Source: DTU072 sp050309775 (lineage in GTDB: Bacteria > Bacillota > Clostridia > Christensenellales > DTU072). From it: a stretch of 41,211 bases of DNA. Shown here piece by piece: positions 33,165 to 40,425 of this stretch (position 1 is its first letter; every line of letters starts with the position of its first letter). The stretch is taken from assembly GCA_050309775.1 (NCBI GenBank), contig JBNRMV010000016.1:1-41211 (forward strand). The letters are read 5' to 3'. The translations under genes were made by a program, and so were the position numbers. Below the pieces are notes generated by a model, which saw nothing but the letters and a program-made list of their open reading frames with translations, was not told the DNA's origin and ran no database searches.

Positions 33165-35870
33165 TTACACAACTTCAACCCATTTAGCATATAAAGTGCC
33201 ACTAGGTGCTCTTTCTATTGTATCGTACTTTGTACCGCTGAAATCATCGGAAACATACCATCCGCCAAAAGTATAGCCTTCACGGAAAGGATTGCTTAAT
33301 CCATAACTTTTTGTATTAACTATATTTCTTTTATCAATTGATACAACATAAGTTTTATCTTGTGATAAAGTGCAGTTCCAAATTATAGGTCTGTTATAAC
33401 GATTCCAATTCCCATCCCATCCGTCGAGTTCGGATATAGCCTCAGCGTATATTGTTAAATTACTGCCGGTGAATGCGTCCCAACCTATACTTGTTACCCT
33501 GTCGGGTATTGTTATGCTTGTTAACCCGTCGCAGCCCGAGAATGCCCAATTTCCTATGCTTGTTAGCTCACTGTTCTCTCCAAAGGTTATAGTTGTTAAA
33601 TCATCACACCAATAAAATGCATCATCTCCTATGCTCGTTACACTGTCAGGTATTATTATGCTTGATAAACTGCTACAGCCGTGGAATGCATAATCTCCTA
33701 TGCTTGTTACACTATCGGGTATTATACTACTCTTACATCCCAAAATTAAAGTGTTCGTAGCTATTTCTATAACGCAATTATCAATGGATTTATAAATAGT
33801 ATTATTTATATTTACGCTGATTGACTCTAGCCCGCTGCAACCGCAGAATGCCCTCCAACCTATTCTTGTTACACTACCCGGTATTGTTATGCTTGTTAAA
33901 CTGTTACATCCTGAAAATGCTGACGAACCTATGCTAGTTACACTGTCGGGTATTGTTATGCTTGTTAAACTGTTACATCCTGAAAATGCTGACGAACCTA
34001 TGCTAGTTACACTGTCCGGTATTATTATGCTTGTTAAATTACTGCAATTATAAAACAACCTATTTCCTATACTTGTTACACTGTCGGGTATTGAATATTC
34101 ACCGACAATGTTTTTATTAGCCATAATAATATCAGTTCTATCAGCTGAATATACAAATCCATCTTCTACTATATATTGATTAGGATTTCCTATGGATTCT
34201 ATATGGTTGTCATATTCTAACCAATTGCCAGCTGTTTTATATGCATTTACACTTTCTGCTAAAACATAAATTTTATAGCTTAATGGTAAATAATCGAGTA
34301 CACTACTATCACATAAACTTGGTGGTTTTTCTGCCTCTGATGTTATACTTATCAAACTTTGGCATTCATAAAATGCATGATTGCCTATGCTTGTTACGCT
34401 ATTTGGTATTGTTATGCTTGTTAAACTATCACATTCATTAAATGCATAATCACCTATACTTGTTAATTCACTGTTCTCCCCAAAAGCAACGCTTGTTAAA
34501 CTATCACAACTATTAAATGCATGATTGCCTATGCTTGTTACACTATCTGGTATTGTTATGCTTGTTAAACTGTTGCAATCATAGAATGCTCTGCTTGCAA
34601 TCCCTTTAGTCCCGTCTAATAATACTATACTTGTATCAGAAAGCATTTCTCCTTTATATTCCAATACTACTTTGCCTGCATATACTAATCCATTAGGTAG
34701 GCTATTATACCATGCTGTATTATAAAACGCATCTTCTCCTATGCTTGTTGCACTGTCTGGTATTGTTATGCTTGTTAAATTATCACAACTAGTAAATGCA
34801 TTATTGCCTATGCTGGTTACACTGTCCGGTATTTTTATGCTTGTTACACTATCACAATTGATAAATGCTAAATCTCCTATGCTTGTTACACTATCAGGTA
34901 TTGAATATTCACCGACAATATTTTTGTCAGCCATAATTAACATTGTTCTATCAGCTGACCACACAAATCCATCTTCTACAATATATTGATTAGGATTTCC
35001 TATTGCCTCAATGTGGTCTGCACCTTCTCTAAATTTTGATTTATAACAATCAACGCTTTCTGCAGGAACATATATTTTATAATTTACCAATGAATTAAAT
35101 ATGCTATAATCATCTAAAAGACTATCATCAAAAAGATTATCAGTTAAATAACTATCATCTAAACTAGGTGGATCAATAGCATTTATTAATATGCTTGTTA
35201 AACTATAACATCCAAGAAATGCTGTATACCCTATGCTTCTTAAGCTATCGCCTATTGTTACATTTGTTAAGCCAAAACAAGCAGCAAATGCATTATCCCC
35301 TATGTGTGTTACACTATCGCCTATTGTTACATTTGTTAAGCTATCGCAAAAAGTAAATGCGTCATCCCCTATGTATGTTACACTATCTGGGATACTTATG
35401 CTTGTTAAACTATTGCAACCTAAGAATGCCCTACTTTCTATGTACGTTACACTATCTGGGATACCTATGCTTGTTAAACTACTGCAACGTAAGAATGCAC
35501 TATTTTCTATGCTTGTTAACTTACTGTTTCCCCAAAAAGTAACGCTTTTTAAACTATCACAACTATAAAATGCGTCAGTGCCTATACTTGTTACACTATT
35601 TGGGATACCTATGCTTGTTAAGCTATCGCAATGACGAAATGCTCTTTCGCCTATCCTTGATACAGGTAATTTGTTATATTCTGATGGAATAACTACCTTT
35701 TCTTTTGTTGACACACATTTTACAACTGTATAAGAATTTTCTTCCTTTTTTAAAATAAAACCATTATACTCTATTTCTTCAGTTTCTTCAGTTTTTGTTG
35801 AACAACCGTATAAAAATGCTACTATCAGTATAAAAAAAACAAAAACAACAAGTATTTTAAACTTACTCAT
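33165..35870 (-). CDS. Large BspA-like leucine-rich-repeat lipoprotein
   Basis: 901 residues. Lipobox FLYGC (Cys near residue 22). From about residue 50 to 810 it is built of roughly 23-residue LRR_5 units (SITIPDSVTSIGxxAFxxC), interrupted at about 270-320 and 560-610 by a duplicated non-LRR segment that includes SIGNPNQYIVEDGFVYSADR (the other copy has a near-identical AIGNPNQYIVEDGFVWSADR). The C-terminus is an InlB-type repeat (NPFREGYTFGGWYVSDDFSG, ending LYAKWVEVV). It is likely an adhesin or binding protein displayed on the membrane surface. The start is set by AAAGGGTGATG just before the ATG. The DNA is AT-rich and carries a nearly exact tandem 69-bp duplication at 33882-34019, evidence of recent repeat expansion. 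Confidence 0.92.
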   Translation of the reverse strand: MSKFKILVVFVFFILIVAFLYGCSTKTEETEEIEYNGFILKKEENSYTVVKCVSTKEKVVIPSEYNKLPVSRIGERAFRHCDSLTSIGIPNSVTSIGTDAFYSCDSLKSVTFWGNSKLTSIENSAFLRCSSLTSIGIPDSVTYIESRAFLGCNSLTSISIPDSVTYIGDDAFTFCDSLTNVTIGDSVTHIGDNAFAACFGLTNVTIGDSLRSIGYTAFLGCYSLTSILINAIDPPSLDDSYLTDNLFDDSLLDDYSIFNSLVNYKIYVPAESVDCYKSKFREGADHIEAIGNPNQYIVEDGFVWSADRTMLIMADKNIVGEYSIPDSVTSIGDLAFINCDSVTSIKIPDSVTSIGNNAFTSCDNLTSITIPDSATSIGEDAFYNTAWYNSLPNGLVYAGKVVLEYKGEMLSDTSIVLLDGTKGIASRAFYDCNSLTSITIPDSVTSIGNHAFNSCDSLTSVAFGENSELTSIGDYAFNECDSLTSITIPNSVTSIGNHAFYECQSLISITSEAEKPPSLCDSSVLDYLPLSYKIYVLAESVNAYKTAGNWLEYDNHIESIGNPNQYIVEDGFVYSADRTDIIMANKNIVGEYSIPDSVTSIGNRLFYNCSNLTSIIIPDSVTSIGSSAFSGCNSLTSITIPDSVTSIGSSAFSGCNSLTSITIPGSVTRIGWRAFCGCSGLESISVNINNTIYKSIDNCVIEIATNTLILGCKSSIIPDSVTSIGDYAFHGCSSLSSIIIPDSVTSIGDDAFYWCDDLTTITFGENSELTSIGNWAFSGCDGLTSITIPDRVTSIGWDAFTGSNLTIYAEAISELDGWDGNWNRYNRPIIWNCTLSQDKTYVVSIDKRNIVNTKSYGLSNPFREGYTFGGWYVSDDFSGTKYDTIERAPSGTLYAKWVEVV
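33882..34019. repeat. Tandem 69-bp duplication inside the BspA-like gene
   Basis: Copies at 33882-33950 and 33951-34019 differ at one position that I can see (GTCGGG versus GTCCGG at the 3' end). Each encodes one 23-residue leucine-rich unit, so the reading frame is kept. Confidence 0.9.
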
Positions 35871-35932
35871 AACATCACCCTTTCTGTTGAGTAACCTATA
35901 AAGGCAACTATAATAATATATTCATAATAACA

Positions 35933-36366
35933 TTATAAAGGTAATAAGTTAAAATTGCAATATGCACGGCACACTCTGAGTTCTCCGTTTTCAAAATCTA
36001 TGTCCTGCCATTCAAGGCCGCACAGCTCGCCTCTTCTTAATCCTGTAAATAAGAGTATTAGTAACGCTGTTTTTATCCTTATGTCTTCTTCCTGCCATAA
36101 GCCTTCAGCAAACTTCTTAGCGCTTTTATCGTCGAGAATTTTTATTGGTTTCTTTGGGTCTTTGATTGTCATAATATATTCGCTTTTTGCGTAGTTTTCT
36201 TTTATTATCTGCTGTTTCTTTGCTACCGATAGTATTGCTCTCAATACTCTGTAGTGCCTTGTAACTGTTCCGCTCTGCACTGGTTTTGATTCGTTTATTA
36301 CAGTGAACAGTTCATTTACCCTGCACCCTATAGCTTTAGCTATTGGCTTTGGATCTATACTAATCC
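35933..36366 (-). pseudogene. Tyrosine recombinase (integrase) fragment cut at both ends
   Basis: The reverse strand codes about 140 residues of a tyrosine recombinase: part of the core-binding domain (GTVTRHYRVLRAILSVAKK) and the start of the catalytic domain with the first catalytic arginine in FTGLRRGELCGLEWQDIDF. The N-terminal region is missing because the IS3-family element begins at about 36367. The C-terminal region with His-x-x-Arg and the Tyr nucleophile is missing after GELRVCRAY, where unrelated AT-rich sequence begins. It cannot be active. It is probably the remnant of the integrase of the element lying beside tRNA-Thr. Confidence 0.8.
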
Positions 36367-36426
36367 AGTAGACAACAAATAAGATAAAGTTTACAATTAA
36401 AATACACATAAAAGGAGAATCGTCTA

Positions 36427-36717
36427 ATGACAAACAATCAAACCAACAACAAGTACAGCGAGGACTTTAAGAAGAGTCTTGTTATGCTAAACCAAAATGG
36501 CAAAACACTTGCCAGTATATGCAAGGAATATAATGTATCTTCCTCTGCTCTTAATCGTTGGGTTAAGCTTTATGCGGAAGTTAAAACTGATAGCGGTGAA
36601 GTGCTTACAATGCAACAAGTAAAATCACTGCAGAAAAAACTCGCAGCTCTTGAAGAGGAGAATATTATATTAAAAAAAGCGATTGCCATCTTCACGCCAC
36701 ACTCAAACAAAGACTAA
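36427..36717 (+). CDS. IS3-family transposase OrfA
   Basis: 96 residues. Helix-turn-helix of the IS3/IS911 type (YSEDFKKSLVML, ASICKEYNVSSSALNRWVKLY, about residues 9-50), then a leucine-zipper-like helix (QQVKSLQKKLAALEEENIIL). It binds the IS ends. Near its 3' end the run of seven A (36672-36678, codons AAA AAA G) is a classic slippery site at which -1 frameshifting would join it to OrfB. Confidence 0.92.
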   Translation: MTNNQTNNKYSEDFKKSLVMLNQNGKTLASICKEYNVSSSALNRWVKLYAEVKTDSGEVLTMQQVKSLQKKLAALEEENIILKKAIAIFTPHSNKD

Positions 36718-37586
36718 ATGCTGTTTATTCATTAAGATTGCAGCACAGAATTAGTACGCTTTGTAGAGTTCTTAGAGTAAACAGAAGTACATATTACAAA
36801 CATTTCTTTGGAGAAAAGTCTAAAAGATTAAAAGATAATGCTAATATTAAGATTGCAATTTTAGAATTATATAACAAACACAAGCAGAGACTTGGCGCGT
36901 TTTCTATGAATTCGCACCTATTACGTGATTATGGCATTAAAGTCAGTGTCGGGAGAGTGTACCGCCTGATGAAATCAATGAACCTTCCCAAAATGTCTAC
37001 AATTAAACAAAAACCTAACTATTCTATCATACCTATTAATGAATCGCTGAATTTGCATAACCTGCTTAAACAACAATTTGACCAGACAGCGCCCAATCTT
37101 GTATGGTGCGGAGATTTTACTTATATTAATATAGGTAAAAATAGATTTGTTTACCTTTGTGTTATTATTGATTTGTTTTCAAGAAAAATAATTGCCTACA
37201 CTGTAAGCGCAAAGCATAATGCCCAAATGGCTATAGAAACCTTTAAAAAAGCATACTATTCAAGAAATTGTCCAAAAAGTTTAATGTTCCATTCCGATCA
37301 GGGAAGTGAATATACCTCAAAAGAATACCGCATGCTCATGGATAATTATGCTATTACTCAATCTTTCTCAAAGAAAGGGCATCCCTATGATAATGCTGTA
37401 ATGGAGTGCTTTTTCAAGTATGCAAAGAAAGAAGAGTTCGATAGGCATTCCTATACTTCATTGGAAGAGGTTAAATCTGCTGCATTTGAATACATAGAGG
37501 GTTATTATAACTCAAATCGTTTTCATAGTTACAATAACAACAAGACCCCTAATCAAAAAGAAAAAGACTACTTTGGCAATAAATAA
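36678..37586 (+). CDS. IS3-family transposase OrfB (DDE integrase domain), made by -1 frameshift from OrfA
   Basis: In the -1 frame from the A7 slippery run the sequence is open through to 37586. An internal TTG at 36738 could give a 282-residue form. The region holds an HTH_21-type segment (LGAFSMNSHLLRDYGIKVSV) and the rve core with the catalytic triad: D in WCGDFTYI, D in HSDQGSEYTS, E in NAVMECFFKYAKKEE. Spacing between the second D and the E is about 35 residues, as expected. The OrfAB fusion would be about 386 residues and act as transposase. The frame is intact, so the element may be active. Confidence 0.92.
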   Translation, partial: SDCHLHATLKQRLNAVYSLRLQHRISTLCRVLRVNRSTYYKHFFGEKSKRLKDNANIKIAILELYNKHKQRLGAFSMNSHLLRDYGIKVSVGRVYRLMKSMNLPKMSTIKQKPNYSIIPINESLNLHNLLKQQFDQTAPNLVWCGDFTYINIGKNRFVYLCVIIDLFSRKIIAYTVSAKHNAQMAIETFKKAYYSRNCPKSLMFHSDQGSEYTSKEYRMLMDNYAITQSFSKKGHPYDNAVMECFFKYAKKEEFDRHSYTSLEEVKSAAFEYIEGYYNSNRFHSYNNNKTPNQKEKDYFGNK

Positions 37587-37671
37587 TCTTCTCTTTGCTT
37601 TAGGGGTTTAACCGCTAAAGCATTGCCCCTTCGCGACCACCCCGATTGGGTAAATTATTTATATAATACTT

Positions 37672-38028
37672 TCACAAATACTGTCTACTTGCTTGACTTC
37701 GGTCCATCAACAATGCCGTTAATAGATTATCATCCCATTCGCCACTGATTTTATTAAGCGCTATATTCAAGGCTTTTTCCTTCTGCAAGTCTATATCCAA
37801 CACAACGCAGTCAACCTCTGTATGCCCTAAGTGCATTAAGACCTTTAACCGCTGATGACCGCCCACCACATTGCCTGTTCTTTTGTTCCAGATAACAGGC
37901 TCCACATAACCGAATTCTTCTATTGACCGCTTAAGTTTCTCAAACTCCTCATCACCCGGTTGAAGATTCTTTCTAGGATTATATGTAGCTGGTTTAAGCT
38001 TGCCTATTTCAATTTTTTCTATTTGCAT
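37672..38028 (-). pseudogene. ParB/sulfiredoxin-like nuclease-domain gene truncated by the IS
   Basis: 118 codons with a strong AAGGAG site. It starts MQIEKIEIGKLKPATYNPRK and contains the ParB-type motif VVGGHQRLKVLMHLG (GGHxR-type box), then KALNIALNKISGEWDD. Phage and plasmid homologues continue well past this point. Here, just after LLTALL, the frame runs through a short unrelated tail into the IS end at 37689 and stops. In phages such ParB-fold proteins often accompany DNA methylases or terminase modules, so this supports a prophage or plasmid origin for the region. Confidence 0.8.
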
Positions 38029-38055
38029 TTTGACTCCTTATTCTTTTCAAGAAAA

Positions 38056-38076
38056 CCACATTCCAGTTGAGTGTGG
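38056..38076. promoter_or_regulatory. 8-bp inverted repeat in the divergent intergenic region
   Basis: CCACATTC (38056-38063) and GAGTGTGG (38069-38076) pair with one G-T wobble over a 5-base loop, between the ParB-like start (38028) and the DUF3888 gene start (38139). On the reverse strand it is followed by TTTTC. It could be an operator or a short attenuator. Confidence 0.45.
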
Positions 38077-38138
38077 CTACATATGACTTTCATATTAACT
38101 TAACATTTGAACAACATAATCCTATTAGGAGAAAAGAT

Positions 38139-38573
38139 ATGAGAAGAACAATGGTAATTATATTAGTAGCTTTTATTATGATTTTTTGCTGTTCTTGTAA
38201 TAGGATTCACAAAGCAGATGCTGCTGAAGACATCTCCTTGGCAGAATCAGCGACAACCTTGACCTTGCAGTCGTATGAAAAGGAAAAAAAACCTTCTACA
38301 ACCGACTCAGCAATAGCTGTGTTATTACAGCCGCATATAGATAACGCCATAGAGGATTATTTTGGAAAGCGTACACAATATGCTCTTTATGATGCTAAAG
38401 TAGACCGCATATCCCAAGTAGGTACAGATTTTATATTCCAAATAGTGATTACTGTTCCCACCTTTCACGGCCCGCATAATCCACCCTACGGATTGGAAAC
38501 AATGACATTTACGATAAAATCTGGTGGTATCGTAATACTTGATAAATATGAACACAAGGATGTTAAACCATAA
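38139..38573 (+). CDS. DUF3888-family lipoprotein
   Basis: 144 residues from the ATG at 38139 (TAGGAG 9 bases upstream); an earlier in-frame start at 38067 lacks a site. Lipoprotein signal with FCCSC (lipidated Cys near residue 20). The C-terminal domain (about 60-144) matches what I know of DUF3888: LLQPHIDNAIEDYFG, QYALYDAKVDRI, and the hallmark FHGPHNPPYGLETMTF. Proteins of this family occur in Bacillus and Clostridium, usually exported, with no known function. A terminator-like hairpin follows at 38665-38691. Confidence 0.8.
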   Translation: MRRTMVIILVAFIMIFCCSCNRIHKADAAEDISLAESATTLTLQSYEKEKKPSTTDSAIAVLLQPHIDNAIEDYFGKRTQYALYDAKVDRISQVGTDFIFQIVITVPTFHGPHNPPYGLETMTFTIKSGGIVILDKYEHKDVKP

Positions 38574-38630
38574 GAATAAATTACCTTTCTACCGCTATTT
38601 TATATATTTCCATTTATTCTCCATACATTG

Positions 38631-38691
38631 AAAAAAGGCACTTTGAGTACCTCAGACTGTAGACAAAAGCCATCTGTGAAAGGTGGTTTTT
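38631..38691. repeat. Intergenic box-hairpin repeat, copy R1 (reverse orientation)
   Basis: On the reverse strand: a hairpin (38665-38691, AAAAGCCATC with GGTGGTTTTT as read on the plus strand), the box TTTGTCTACAGTCTG (38653-38667), then a second hairpin GGTACTCAAAGTGCC and six T (38631-38651). The first hairpin can end the DUF3888 transcript on the plus strand. Confidence 0.7.
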
Positions 38692-38827
38692 GTTATTTTA
38701 TCACTACCATTTGATATTGACCTCGCTCCCGTCCTTGTATCTTGGTTAACATATATCCCTCAAAACAATTAAATTATATATTAATTTTACCATTCCATAT
38801 GTTTTAGGGTCTACTATTTTAAAGAAA

Positions 38828-38883
38828 TAGACTGCCGACACTTTGTCGACAGTCTGGAGCGTTTCTAATGAAACGCTTTTTTT
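38828..38883 (+). repeat. Intergenic box-hairpin repeat, copy R2, with intrinsic terminator
   Basis: AGACTG (38829-38834) pairs with CAGTCT (38850-38855), with an inner CGACA/TGTCG arm. The box TTTGTCGACAGTCTG is at 38842-38856. A perfect hairpin AGCGTTTC-TAAT-GAAACGCT (38858-38877) follows with seven T (38877-38883). Confidence 0.8.
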
Positions 38884-38920
38884 CATATAACATTTTGTAT
38901 GGTTGTTCTGATTGTTGTTC

Positions 38921-38949
38921 TTGACAGAATAATTCCTTGCTGATATAAT
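38921..38949 (+). promoter_or_regulatory. Perfect-consensus promoter for the small membrane protein gene
   Basis: -35 TTGACA (38921-38926), 17-bp spacer, -10 TATAAT (38944-38949). The leader of about 80 bases contains a possible 10-bp stem (TTTTGTTATT 38949-38958 with AATAACAAAA 38984-38993) and the G9 tract at the ribosome site. With the repeats R1 and R2 this accounts for most of the gene-free stretch 38574-39036. Confidence 0.75.
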
Positions 38950-39020
38950 TTTGTTATTCACAAACAGCAATTCCAATATATTTAATAACAAAATAGAAAT
39001 CGTTGGACAGATAATAGGTA

Positions 39021-39029
39021 GGGGGGGGG
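39021..39029 (+). repeat. G9 homopolymer at the ribosome-binding position
   Basis: Nine G in a row, 7 bases before the ATG at 39037, taking the place of a normal Shine-Dalgarno. Such tracts are prone to slippage. Confidence 0.9.
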
Positions 39030-39036
39030 TCAAAAC

Positions 39037-39486
39037 ATGAAACAGAAGTTGTTGTTTACAAGTGGTATATTGCAAATTCTATGGAGTGTGCTTGCTTTCT
39101 TCTTCGGAAGCATATCCTTTGGTGTGGTTGTTTTTATTGTAAGTAAGGGCGGCATATTCCCCGAAACCCCACCCGAACCTCTTTCTATCTTGCAAATATT
39201 AGTCTTTCTTTCTGTAGGCTTAATAATCCTTATTGGTTGTGCCGCAGTTTTATCTTTTGGAATAATATTGACTAGAACTAGCAAGTACAAAAAGCTTGCA
39301 ATAATTCTTTCCACGGTTATTCTCTACGTTCCGCCAGCCCTTGGGATATATATCCTTATCAAAAGTTCGCTAGGCGCCATGATTCTTGTTTCTCCTATCT
39401 TTATACTCCTTTTGGCTCCCATTGTTATAATTATTATCAATTTTATCTCTATGTTTATAAAACAAGAACCATACAAAACGGCTTAA
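39037..39486 (+). CDS. Small four-helix membrane protein, unknown function
   Basis: 149 residues, almost entirely hydrophobic. Predicted helices by eye are at about 7-36, 49-78, 85-107 and 113-141; a Pro/Glu-rich loop (FPETPPEPLS) joins the first two, and a charged loop (TRTSKYKK) separates helices 2 and 3. The general look (repeated small/hydrophobic residues, short C-terminal EPYKTA) is that of small integral membrane proteins found in mobile regions, but no family is recognised. It has its own consensus promoter, and a G9 run serves as ribosome site. A terminator-like hairpin follows at 39603-39629. Confidence 0.65.
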   Translation: MKQKLLFTSGILQILWSVLAFFFGSISFGVVVFIVSKGGIFPETPPEPLSILQILVFLSVGLIILIGCAAVLSFGIILTRTSKYKKLAIILSTVILYVPPALGIYILIKSSLGAMILVSPIFILLLAPIVIIIINFISMFIKQEPYKTA

Positions 39487-39602
39487 GATTTTAATAAAAA
39501 TTATTAGTCGATTATGCAAAGACCAAATGATGTCTTCATTATCGCGGCATAATTAATACTCATTAAACCACTATTGTCCCCCCTTTCGTTGCCGTTCTCA
39601 AT

Positions 39603-39629
39603 AAAAGCGTTTGTATGAGACGGTTTTTT
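39603..39629 (+). terminator. Terminator-like hairpin after the membrane protein gene
   Basis: AAAA-G-CGTTT pairs with AGACG-G-TTTT (one G/G mismatch) around a GTATG loop, followed by more T. Confidence 0.5.
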
Positions 39630-39669
39630 GTTTAGAAAACAATAGTTTGTTGTTTTTGTAAACAACATA

Positions 39670-39712
39670 AAAGCGGCGAATTTTTTGCCCGCCGCTTTAG
39701 AGTGTAGACAAA
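39670..39712 (-). repeat. Intergenic box-hairpin repeat, copy R3 (reverse orientation)
   Basis: Reverse strand: a divergent box TTTGTCTACACTCT (39699-39712) followed by a 9-bp perfect stem, AAAGCGGCG (39670-39678 as read on the plus strand) with CGCCGCTTT (39690-39698). Confidence 0.6.
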
Positions 39713-39720
39713 TATGATAT

Positions 39721-39815
39721 TGAAGAATTAAGGACCTGCGCCTTAATTCTTCACCCTTACGAGCAAGCAAACGAGGAGCGACGCGTTAAGCAAATGTGCC
39801 TGTGTGCACATTTTT
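39721..39815 (+). other. GC-richer structured noncoding stretch
   Basis: A 13-bp perfect inverted repeat, TGAAGAATTAAGG (39721-39733) with its complement at 39741-39753, is followed by a purine-rich segment and by a hairpin AAATGTGC/GCACATTT with a T-run (39792-39815). TTACGAGC (39757-39764) can also pair with GCTCGTGA (39824-39831). No ORF here looks real. It may be a structured RNA, and with R3, R4 and the terminator it fills the gene-free stretch 39487-39999. Confidence 0.4.
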
Positions 39816-39928
39816 AGCCCAAAGCTCGTGAGCGATGATAGTTAAGCGTGGCGCAATGAAGGAAAGCAAGAAGCGAAAGCAACTGCAGTTTTCCCTGAAA
39901 GTCCGCGGTGTTTGCGCTTGGTGGGAAA

Positions 39929-39971
39929 AGGCTGGCGGCTTTGTCGACAGCCTGAGGTACTTTGAGTACCT
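39929..39971 (+). repeat. Intergenic box-hairpin repeat, copy R4
   Basis: AGGCTG (39929-39934) pairs with CAGCCT (39948-39953). The box TTTGTCGACAGCCTG is at 39940-39954. The second hairpin AGGTACT-TTG-AGTACCT (39955-39971) is perfect. On the reverse strand the first hairpin is followed by TTTT and could end the cyclotransferase transcript (stop at 40000). Confidence 0.75.
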
Positions 39972-39999
39972 TTATATAACTTTTCAGTTGCCTATATTA

Positions 40000-40425
40000 T
40001 TAACTTGCCTTTATTCGTTGCTCTGTGTCTTCTATTGCTCCGATAAGGAAACTCTCGTCCAGTCCCACATCTCTATAGCCTTGTTGTATTGCCTCGTAGT
40101 ACCGTATATTCGGAAGCGCTGGGCTATGCTCGTTCATTATATACACAAGAGCTTTCATAAGGTTGCCGTTACATTCAACCTCAACATATTCTTTTCTGTA
40201 TAAGTGAGGATATCCCTCGTATCTGTCAAGAGCTCTTTCGCTCATTTCGTCTATATCCCAAACCGCTATCGGTGTTATCGCTCCAGCCTTTGGAACTATT
40301 GTGGCTACCACTCTAAAGGTTAGCTGATAGTCTTTCAGCATAGCCGTCCCCACCACCTTAGCGGTGGGACAGCGCATTGCCATTTGTTTTAGATTTAGAT
40401 TGCTTCCATACGCTATATATTTCAT
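40000..40425 (-). CDS. Gamma-glutamylcyclotransferase-fold protein (GGCT/AIG2-like)
   Basis: 141 residues from the ATG at 40425. GGCT-fold enzymes cleave gamma-glutamyl-amide bonds by cyclising the glutamyl residue to 5-oxoproline. Visible: the substrate-binding loop YGSNLN (residues 6-11) at the first strand, and the motif DRYEGYPHLYRKEYVEV, whose Glu70 is in the place of the general base, followed by KALVYIM. The length is typical. The start overlaps the stop of the amidoligase gene (TAATG), and GGAGGG lies just before, so the two are translated from one transcript. Paired with an amidoligase, it may remove or edit the glutamyl/amide adduct its partner makes (inference). Confidence 0.88.
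   Translation of the reverse strand: MKYIAYGSNLNLKQMAMRCPTAKVVGTAMLKDYQLTFRVVATIVPKAGAITPIAVWDIDEMSERALDRYEGYPHLYRKEYVEVECNGNLMKALVYIMNEHSPALPNIRYYEAIQQGYRDVGLDESFLIGAIEDTEQRIKAS

Larger units (their letters stand above)
36367..37689 (+). mobile_element. IS3-family insertion sequence
   Basis: About 1.32 kb. The ends show an 8-bp inverted repeat AGTAGACA (36367-36374, and its complement TGTCTACT at 37682-37689), with looser similarity further in. It has two overlapping transposase frames (36427-36717 and an ORF to 37586 in the -1 frame). I find no matching short direct repeats at the two flanks. The left flank is an integrase gene and the right flank a ParB-like gene, so this copy sits at a rearrangement junction. 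Confidence 0.85.

Noticed and set aside
33165..35870. Regularly spaced short repeats that look CRISPR-like
   Set aside because: The period is 69 bp and in frame, units encode 23-residue leucine-rich repeats, and there are no constant repeats with unique spacers.
36367..36433. N-terminal extension and ATG of the integrase-like frame at 36433
   Set aside because: This part is inside the IS3-family element; the hydrophobic residues it codes are IS sequence read in reverse, so it is not a real start.
39504..39770. 88-codon reverse ORF
   Set aside because: It covers a terminator-like hairpin and repeat R3, has no ribosome site or recognisable protein features.
39835..40203. 122-codon forward ORF
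   Set aside because: It runs through repeat R4 and then lies antisense to the cyclotransferase gene.
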